Shown piece by piece: positions 57,061 through 64,000 of a stretch of 64,000 nucleotides of DNA (position 1 is its first letter; each line of letters begins with the position of its first letter). Position numbers and translations under genes: made by a program. The notes below the pieces were generated by a model. That model did no database searches. It was not told the origin of the DNA and saw nothing but the letters and a program-made list of their open reading frames with translations. Source of the stretch: Anaeramoeba flamelloides (Eukaryota > Metamonada > Anaeramoebidae); NCBI GenBank assembly GCA_027625915.1, contig JANTQA010000026.1, forward strand, positions 2,046,001 to 2,110,000. Reading direction: 5' to 3'.

Positions 57061-60000
57061 ATGAGTCAACAAGAAATCGAAAAATTAGTTGAGTCTATTG
57101 AAATCCAGTCATACCCGAACATATCTCAGGAAGCAAGGCTTGAGTCTCTTGAGCTATTAGAAAATTTTAAACAGACGAACAACATTGAGGTCTCAATCTA
57201 TTTATATTCGACACACAATTATTTACCAACTGTCAGGCATTTTGGGCTGCATTGTTTAGAGTATACGATCAGGAACCATTGGGAATCCTCGAAGGAATTT
57301 CAAAAACAGATCCGTGAGGAGATCTTGCATATCTTTACGAACACAAAGAACTTATTGGAAGAAGAGAGATACATCAAGCAGAAGGTTGTTTCCTTAGTTG
57401 GCGAAATCGCAAAGAGGGTGTGGCCACACGAATGGCCCAAGCTGTTTCAAGAATTAACGAAGATATTTTTGCTTAGCGATACGCAGTGCGAGCTCTGTTT
57501 AATTTTTCTTCGCTCCTTTTGCGAGGAGATCTTTGGCGCTGTGGAATATGGCGACTTGTCGTACAAAAGGAGGGTTGATTTAAAGCAAAATCTAAGAAAG
57601 GAAATTAATGGTGTTTTCAAAAACATCATCACGCCCTCGATCGAGAACTTTTACGAAGAGCTGACGACGACTGAGGATGAGGAAAGGAAGATGATCTCCT
57701 TCAAAATCGTGCAGGCTGCGATCAAATCGCTGACGTCCATTCTGGAATGGTCGCCAATCAGCATCGTTTTAAGGGAAGGCTTTTTAAATGCCTTTGTGGG
57801 CCTCTTGACCATCAATGAATTCCGTTTAGACACTGCAGAGTGCTTATGGTGCCTGGGCAAAAATCGGCTCAACGAAATCAATCGGGTCCGGACGGGCAAA
57901 ATCAATTACAAGCCCCTCCCTCGCGAGCACAAGAACAAGATTCTGGAGTTAAGCAACGAACTGTATGAATTCTATACCGAATCGTTTGAGCCCGACAACA
58001 ACTCGTTCCAATTTGAACAAAAATTTGCAAGTGCAGTGGTCACCATCACGGAGGGGTTTGCAAACTTATTTTCGACAAGCAGCAAATCACCAAAGGAACA
58101 GTTGGCAAGCGCGTCAAAATTTTTCAAACTGCTCTTTGAGCTCTCGGGCCATAATTCAATTATCATATGTGTCATCATTTCGCCATTTTGGTCCTTTCTC
58201 TTCAAAAAGCAATACCGGAGCGATCAGATCCCACACATCACGTTGTCACCGGCCATTTGTGAGGAAATAATTTCAAACGTTTTTGAGATCAGCTTTGCAA
58301 ATTTATCAAAATTTAATAATTCAATTTTAATGAATGGCGCACAGCAGAACGAATATCAGGATTTGTCCCAAATTTTCGGGTTTAAAGATTTATTGCAAGA
58401 ATACAAGGACAATTTATTTTTGACCTTCCAAAATATTACCTTAAGAAGGCCCAATCATATAGTTAATTTAATTATTAATAAATTAATCCAATTGTTTCAA
58501 ACAGAGCCAGATTACAACAATAATGAACTATTGCTCAATGGCAAATATTTATTAGAAATCCATCCTTGGATTAGCAATATCCGATCTGTTATCCAACTTG
58601 CCCAGGGGGTCCTATCTGGTATTTACAAGTTAAAAAAAACCGAGGAAATAAACAATTATAAGAATAATCAAAGATACAACCAGAGCAACCAACGGTATGG
58701 CCGATATAATAACCGGTATAACAAAAAATATGATCAATATAACAAAAAATATGACAACAATAATCAAAATAATGATTATAAAGACGAAAAGCTAAAATTT
58801 TTAAAATCAAATACCGTCGATAATATCAATGAATTATTAAAGGAGTTGATCAAGTATGAAACACAGGATCCATTAATTTTAAGTTGCATTATTGAATCAA
58901 TTATTTTATGGAATTTTTATTTTAGCCTTAATAAAAAATATGTCAGGGAAATTTATGAAAAGCTGTTCGGTCTCGTTATATTTACGACCGGGAACCAAAG
59001 CAGTCTATTGGATGTAACCAAAAATATGAGATTAATTTCTGCCAAATCCCTAGTGACTATTAGCAAAAGCAGCCCAAGTAATTTTGTAACCGATTTGCAA
59101 ACCTTTTATGATACGTACAGAGATATGGTTCAGAATGACAAGCTATTGGAGCAGGAAAAGATTTACATCGAAAGCTCCTTTGCAGAAATTAGTAACAATT
59201 TTTACAAGTTTGATCAACAACAGCTCGTTATTGACGAAATTTTGAATGACACTGTTGAGGCATTAAATAATGAAAATCTGACCGAAACTTTATACGACCA
59301 TAATTTGTTTTTAAAATTTATTGGCCTTGTGGAATTTGAAAATGAAAATTTGCAAAAGCAGGCAATTGAAAATCGATCTTTCTTGTTAAATGTCCTAACA
59401 AAGGTCAATAAGATTCTCTCATTATTAAAGCATTTGAACGGATTTAAAAAAACCGATAAGGAGGTGAGCAAAATGCTAATCAGAGAAAGCAAAAGCCGCC
59501 AAAATAAATCTGTAGATCGCTATTTTAGAATCGCCAATCCGTTGATCGTTAAGCATTTTACAAAAATAATGCCTGTGCTTGGCCTGATCATCAAGTCGAT
59601 TAACTATTGCTTCACACAGGAAGCCACACTTGTGATTTCCAACAAAATAATACATTGCCTCAGCCCGATACCGGGCATTGAACTTGAAAGAGGATCATTC
59701 TGTTACAATATTGGCACCACGGAGCAATGGATCGACAAAAAGGATCTCAAAATCTTTATTCAGCGCGGGACCATACCAGAAAATCATGACCCATTGGGAG
59801 TTTACCAATGCTCATTAGCCTATTGGCTCCATTTGATTCGGAAACGTGTTTATAAACTCATTTGGATCGCGACAAGACTAAATAATAACGAATTTTACCA
59901 AATCAAAGAATTGAATACCTTTGTGAAAGAATACTTGTTTGCCTATGTAGAATCAATGAATACATCGGATTTAGCATTTTTTATCCAAAACGCGATAACT

Positions 60001-60966
60001 CCGTTTTTTTTAAATGTGCCTGTCGAGAATTTTGAAGATGTTATACCGCCGCTCTTCGGAAGCATTTTTGACTTTTTGAAAGTTAAATTAGAAGAAGGAT
60101 GGTCAAATATCTTTGATTTGGAAACCGGCGAACTCGCAGAGGAACAATCAGAAAACGATATTTACGTCGATGAAATGCTTCTAGATCTATCCTTTTCCAT
60201 AATTTCAATACTTGGTAAGATATTTTCTTACTCGATAAATGACCATAGCCAAAGAAATACACAAAGAATCACACAAAGAAATAACCAAACTTTATTCAAG
60301 AATGACAATAATAACAACAGAAACAGCAGCAATAACAGCAATTCAAAATATTCTCGCTGGATTAAACAAAAAAAAACATTAATTCAAAAAATCTTTGATG
60401 ACGATGATTTGGCTAGCCCCATTTTGTCAATAATGCTCTTGTTAATTAAAGTTCCAAACTCCATCTGCTTAGATCATACAATCAAAATCTTTAACAGAAT
60501 TTTCATCTTTTTAAACAATAATAAATTTAATAATTTCCTTTATAACATGCTATTAACAACAGCAATAGAGGCACTCACATTCAAAAAGCAAAAAGAAGAT
60601 TTGAAAAATTTGATCAATTTCATTAACAAGATTTATGATATTAGCCAAAAGAGTAGAAAGGGAGATTTCTTTAAAATCATCAGCCAACTCCCCAAAGTTG
60701 AAAAAGAAGACATGGATAATTTAAAATATAACCTCAATCATAGTAAATCAATGAAAGGAAGATACTATAAATTTATTGAATTTTTTGAAACAATAATTGG
60801 TCACAGCCTCTTTGGCGCAACAAAAACTAGAGTGATCGATAACCCCAATAGAAAAAATAAAAATAGAGATTTCAGAATCGCTAGCAGAAGAGGATTAAAC
60901 AACAGACACATCCCTAAAAGAGCCCACTATAGAAAGAAATTTAAAAGAGGGAGAAAAAGATGGTAA
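57061..60966 (+). CDS. XPO5: Exportin-5-like nuclear export receptor (karyopherin beta)
   Basis: Single-exon frame of 1301 residues from the ATG after AACTACAA (human exportin-5 about 1204). The N-terminal importin-beta-like part carries TVRHFGLHCLEY at 57-68, EERYIKQKVVSLVGEIAKR and WPHEWP at 121-126, matching the exportin-5 signatures RHFGL, EE..IK and WPQHWP. TQDPLILSC near 601 and the C-terminal DNLKYNLN...FIEFFETIIGHSLFG block also fit. The family is built of HEAT repeats, binds RanGTP and carries structured RNAs (pre-miRNA, tRNA) or proteins from the nucleus; plant HASTY and yeast Msn5 are relatives. Two hydrophilic inserts are lineage-type: Tyr/Asn/Arg/Gln-rich at ~531-580 and Asn/Gln/Arg/Ser-rich at ~1060-1100. 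The end is strongly basic (HIPKRAHYRKKFKRGRKRW), unlike human. The first ~1.3 kb is visibly G/C-richer than the rest. Cargo cannot be told from sequence. Confidence 0.92.
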   Translation: MSQQEIEKLVESIEIQSYPNISQEARLESLELLENFKQTNNIEVSIYLYSTHNYLPTVRHFGLHCLEYTIRNHWESSKEFQKQIREEILHIFTNTKNLLEEERYIKQKVVSLVGEIAKRVWPHEWPKLFQELTKIFLLSDTQCELCLIFLRSFCEEIFGAVEYGDLSYKRRVDLKQNLRKEINGVFKNIITPSIENFYEELTTTEDEERKMISFKIVQAAIKSLTSILEWSPISIVLREGFLNAFVGLLTINEFRLDTAECLWCLGKNRLNEINRVRTGKINYKPLPREHKNKILELSNELYEFYTESFEPDNNSFQFEQKFASAVVTITEGFANLFSTSSKSPKEQLASASKFFKLLFELSGHNSIIICVIISPFWSFLFKKQYRSDQIPHITLSPAICEEIISNVFEISFANLSKFNNSILMNGAQQNEYQDLSQIFGFKDLLQEYKDNLFLTFQNITLRRPNHIVNLIINKLIQLFQTEPDYNNNELLLNGKYLLEIHPWISNIRSVIQLAQGVLSGIYKLKKTEEINNYKNNQRYNQSNQRYGRYNNRYNKKYDQYNKKYDNNNQNNDYKDEKLKFLKSNTVDNINELLKELIKYETQDPLILSCIIESIILWNFYFSLNKKYVREIYEKLFGLVIFTTGNQSSLLDVTKNMRLISAKSLVTISKSSPSNFVTDLQTFYDTYRDMVQNDKLLEQEKIYIESSFAEISNNFYKFDQQQLVIDEILNDTVEALNNENLTETLYDHNLFLKFIGLVEFENENLQKQAIENRSFLLNVLTKVNKILSLLKHLNGFKKTDKEVSKMLIRESKSRQNKSVDRYFRIANPLIVKHFTKIMPVLGLIIKSINYCFTQEATLVISNKIIHCLSPIPGIELERGSFCYNIGTTEQWIDKKDLKIFIQRGTIPENHDPLGVYQCSLAYWLHLIRKRVYKLIWIATRLNNNEFYQIKELNTFVKEYLFAYVESMNTSDLAFFIQNAITPFFLNVPVENFEDVIPPLFGSIFDFLKVKLEEGWSNIFDLETGELAEEQSENDIYVDEMLLDLSFSIISILGKIFSYSINDHSQRNTQRITQRNNQTLFKNDNNNNRNSSNNSNSKYSRWIKQKKTLIQKIFDDDDLASPILSIMLLLIKVPNSICLDHTIKIFNRIFIFLNNNKFNNFLYNMLLTTAIEALTFKKQKEDLKNLINFINKIYDISQKSRKGDFFKIISQLPKVEKEDMDNLKYNLNHSKSMKGRYYKFIEFFETIIGHSLFGATKTRVIDNPNRKNKNRDFRIASRRGLNNRHIPKRAHYRKKFKRGRKRW

Positions 60967-61589
60967 AAGTAATGAGGCTTTTAATTTGGGGGCTTGGTTT
61001 GAATTTTGATTTTGATTATTTCTCTGAAAATCAATTTTTTTTTTTTTATTTTTATTTTTATTTTTTTTTTTTTTGTTTTTTTGTTTTGATTGAAAAATCT
61101 TTCTTATGTCTTCAATTGTTTTTTGGATATTATTATTTTTTTGAGTAATAATATTAGTATTTTTAATATAAAAAATTTCTTTTATTTTTGATTTAGTTTT
61201 TGACATAAATTTTTATTTTTTTAATTTTTTTTTATAAAATAATCTGTTTTACTGCTACACAAACATTACGAGATTTTCTGCAATAATAATTGTTCCTCAA
61301 AATTATCATTTTTATGAGATTATTATTTTAAAAAATAGTTTCGGTGCACTTATTTTATAAAATTAATTATTTAGATATTCTTTGAAAAATATTTAATATT
61401 TTATATTTATATTTAATCCATTGAAGATCGTTAAAAAAAAATTTAATAGAATACAAATATATTATAAAAAAAAATGAACTTCAAATAGTTCATAAAATGT
61501 TTAAGAATAGAGTTATTTGTCAACAATTCTTCTTGATTTTTTTTAAATCTATATGAGATTGTTCTCATTTCTAATTTAGAAAATTATAA

Positions 61590-62000
61590 ATAGGTTCATA
61601 GAAAAACACCGTTGTGGATAAAAAGTGAAACAGGAAAAAAAGTTCAATACAGTTTTTTAATTGGGAAACTTACTGAAAATGAAAAGTAAAATCAATAAAA
61701 AAAAGAAACCAATTAACTTCAAATAATAACCCATTATATTATTTATAATCAACCCAACAAATACAATTTAAATCTACTTGATTTATCAAAATTGTTTGTG
61801 TAGTTTTAGAGATCTCAAAAATAGTCAATTTTTTGAACAATTTTTTTATAATTGATCAATCAAAGAAAAAGCCCATACCGAAAGATCGTATTAAAACAAC
61901 TGTTATTGTGGCGAATACTTCATTTTGTCTTTATTTATTTATTTATTCTTTTTTTCATTGATCTTACTTTGAATTTTCAGGTTCTATTAATGTTCCCAAT
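61590..62000 (+). repeat. Dispersed repeat, right copy (partner 1640-2115)
   Basis: Ordered blocks CAAATAATAACCCATTATAT, GATCTCAAAAATAGTCAATT, ACAACTGTTATTGTG, TTTATTTATTTATTCTTTTT and TTTTCAGGTT in the same orientation as the left copy. Confidence 0.65.
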
Positions 62001-62919
62001 TCAAAACTGTGTTTCACTGTTTTTCCACAACAATTATGCTTCTTTAAAGTGAGAAAAATCATTTTTTATTTGTCTTTTCATTATAAAAAATTATAGAAAA
62101 AATATATGAGATATCAAACCCAAAATACTTCAAATTCAAACTTTGAAGAAAAAAAAATATGGTTTTATTAGTTGTAAGAAAATTGATTTAATTATTCAAT
62201 AGTTGAGTAAAGGTATTTTTTTATATTATATTTTAGAGAGTTTTTCATTTAGGGTTGGAATCTGTACATCAATATTTGATGAAACAATACTTGAATCCAA
62301 AAATAATTTTTTCAATTTTGGATTAGTTAAATTGATAATTTATTATTCCTGTACTTTAATGAAATTATTTTATATTTTTTATATTTTTCTTATCAAAAAG
62401 AAAAATATGGGTACAATTAAATAGATAAATTATTCATCAAAAACGAGTTGAACATGTTTTTCAAAAAATTACTTCTATAATATTCACAATGACTTTTCGT
62501 TAAAGAACTTTTACATTTTTTGTTTGTAGAATTACCCACTTTTCAATCTCAACAAAACAAATCTTCAACTTCATAGATTGCTTTTATTTAGTTTAAAATC
62601 TTTCTTTAAATTTAGAAAATTGATTAATACTAACAATTTTTTTTTGGAATAGTAATCCAATTTTAAAAACAAATCTAAAGAGCACAATATTTTTACCTTT
62701 AGTTAAAATGTCACAAAAAATATTCAGTTTTAAAATTCATATCTTTATATGAATGAATCAAAAACAAAAAGTTGCAAAAATTTTTTTGTTTGGTGTTCTG
62801 TATAAATAAAATTTCTTTTAAATATCGATTTTCTCTTTTTAATAAAATAAATTTTAAATTATTTTTTTTACTTTTTCTTTAGAAATCTTGTTATGATTAA
62901 AAAATATTTTGAAAGTTGT

Positions 62920-62979
62920 GAATTTTTTTTGTTTCTTAAATTTAGTTGAATGTTTGTGTCTTAAAAGTCGAACTGACTA
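62920..62979. mobile_element. Half copy of foldback MITE family 1
   Basis: Only the right arm remains: TTAAATTTAGTTGAATGTTT, then GTGTCTTAAAAGTCGAACTG and ACTATA. No left arm upstream. Confidence 0.65.
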
Positions 62980-63484
62980 TATTAACTTTTTTTTCTCTTG
63001 GAGAAAAGAACCTCGCATTATTAAAATTAAGTCATCTACAAACATTAAACCATTTTTTTCTTTCAAATAATAATAATAGCCTAAAATAGCTCGAAACTAA
63101 TTTAAAAAAAACAATTTCATTGTATTACCATTCACAGAGAAAATTTTTTAGCTTGCTAAAAAACCAGAGAAAAAAAAAATGAAGAACATTTTTTTGTCTT
63201 ATTGAAGAAATATAAATTAAACTCGGTATTTTTTTATTCTTAAATTTCCTCAAAGTAAATTTAAATACAAAATTATAGACAACACCATTATTAGGAGTAA
63301 TAATACATACCCAAATTATTAGATTAAAAAAGTAAAAGTTAAAAATTGAAAAGGAAAAAGAAAAAGAAAAAAAGATGGAAATTGAAAAGGGGTTTATCAG
63401 AAACAATTGGTAAAAAATCAAAAAAAAAAACACCAAAATGGTTATCTTGAATTAAGAAAATCCAAAATTCCAGCCCCTGTACTT

Positions 63485-63740
63485 TTGATTAATTGAATCA
63501 TGATTGATGAATGTTCATTTAGAAAGTTGTAGTTGGATTTTTCTTGAAATTTCTTTTTTCTTTTTGATCATGTTTTTATCAAACCTTTGTGCATTTTTTA
63601 CCTTATACATTTTCTTTTGTATTTTCAAGTTACTCATCCTGTTGTGTTTAAGTGTCTCAATATTTATAAGTAACCACCTTTATCCTTTTTCCTTTGTAAC
63701 TCTTCTTCCAAATCTAAAAAAAAAACCATCCAGGAAAATA
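63485..63740 (+). repeat. Repeat I, copy 2
   Basis: Direct match to 52705-53000 over several blocks; see that entry. The 95-codon frame at 63504-63791 lies inside, and no equivalent frame is seen in the other copy. Confidence 0.55.
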
Positions 63741-63838
63741 ATAAAAAATATAAACCATTTTAACATACTTTATTTATTAATAAAAAAATAGAAAAATAAA
63801 ATAAATAAAAAAAAATGAATTACTAATTTATAATTCAA

Positions 63839-63863
63839 TATATATATATATATATATATATAT
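63839..63863. repeat. (AT)n microsatellite
   Basis: Uninterrupted alternating AT run. Confidence 0.95.
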
Positions 63864-64000
63864 GATACAATCAATTGTGTAATATCTCTTCGGGAATAAG
63901 AAAAAGAGAAGATATTATAAAAACAAAGAAAAAAATCTTAAAAATTTAATTTTTTAATTGCCTTTGTCAATTTTTTTATCATTTTTTTTTTTTTAAAACC

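Larger units (their letters stand above)
60967..64000. other. Intergenic region downstream of the exportin-5-like gene
   Basis: No supported gene. A long T-rich stretch follows the stop. It contains the partner of the left-end repeat (61590-62000), a half foldback MITE (62920-62979), repeat I (63485-63740) and an AT microsatellite. The minus frame 60895-61206 overlaps the exportin 3' end and is Lys/Asn low complexity. Confidence 0.6.

Noticed and set aside
60895-61206. 103-codon minus-strand frame overlapping the exportin 3' end
   Set aside because: Lys/Asn low complexity from a T-rich tract; its end is the antisense of conserved exportin coding.

Overview
This is a very AT-rich window of eukaryotic nuclear DNA. 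It has GT-AG introns, stops compatible with the standard code, Asn/Gln/Lys-rich low-complexity insertions in proteins, long A/T homopolymers, and large spacers full of short non-autonomous repeats. The style (28-residue LRR tandem, LRR-ankyrin-BTB architecture, Lys-Glu runs, Rab, ER glycosylation enzyme) fits a free-living amoeboid or flagellate protist. An Anaeramoeba-like or dictyostelid-like genome is possible, but the sequence alone does not settle the lineage.

Recognised genes, left to right: a three-exon UBE2T-like ubiquitin-conjugating enzyme (+, 7852-11596); a decayed LRR-ankyrin-BTB-like gene (+, 19157-21979); tRNA-Lys(UUU) (-, 22898-22970); an unrecognised Ser/Thr/Glu/Lys-rich ORF (+, 23935-24807); an SPT20-like SAGA subunit (+, 31314-34247); the ER glucosyltransferase ALG8 (-, 43817 to 37816, two exons split by a 4.4-kb intron); a seven-exon Rab GTPase ending in Cys-Cys (+, 46864-53577); and an intronless exportin-5-like karyopherin (+, 57061-60966). 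A 123-codon Cys-containing ORF (-, 4780-5151) is a weaker candidate. The genes are unrelated housekeeping functions (ubiquitin signalling, transcription, N-glycosylation, membrane traffic, nuclear export). No operon-like or pathway clustering is seen.

The rest is a dense mosaic of repeat families, each found by comparing copies inside the window. They include a ~195-bp foldback MITE flanked by TA (five copies and a half copy); a 0.6-0.8-kb element with long terminal inverted repeats, one copy carrying a nested MITE and ending ~130 bp before the exportin start codon; a TA-flanked ~560-bp inverted-repeat element; elements with a TTTCAGTCAAAGGGGC-type end; a ~570-bp family with five copies; a ~600-bp family with two opposite copies; and a family built from reshuffled short hairpin modules in at least seven clusters. 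These elements fill the giant introns of UBE2T, ALG8 and the Rab gene, while the other introns of the same genes are 104-269 bp. Intron growth by element stacking is the clearest story in the window.

Exon boundaries were derived by hand from reading frame, splice consensus and remembered family sequences. Repeat borders are approximate unless a TA duplication is given.
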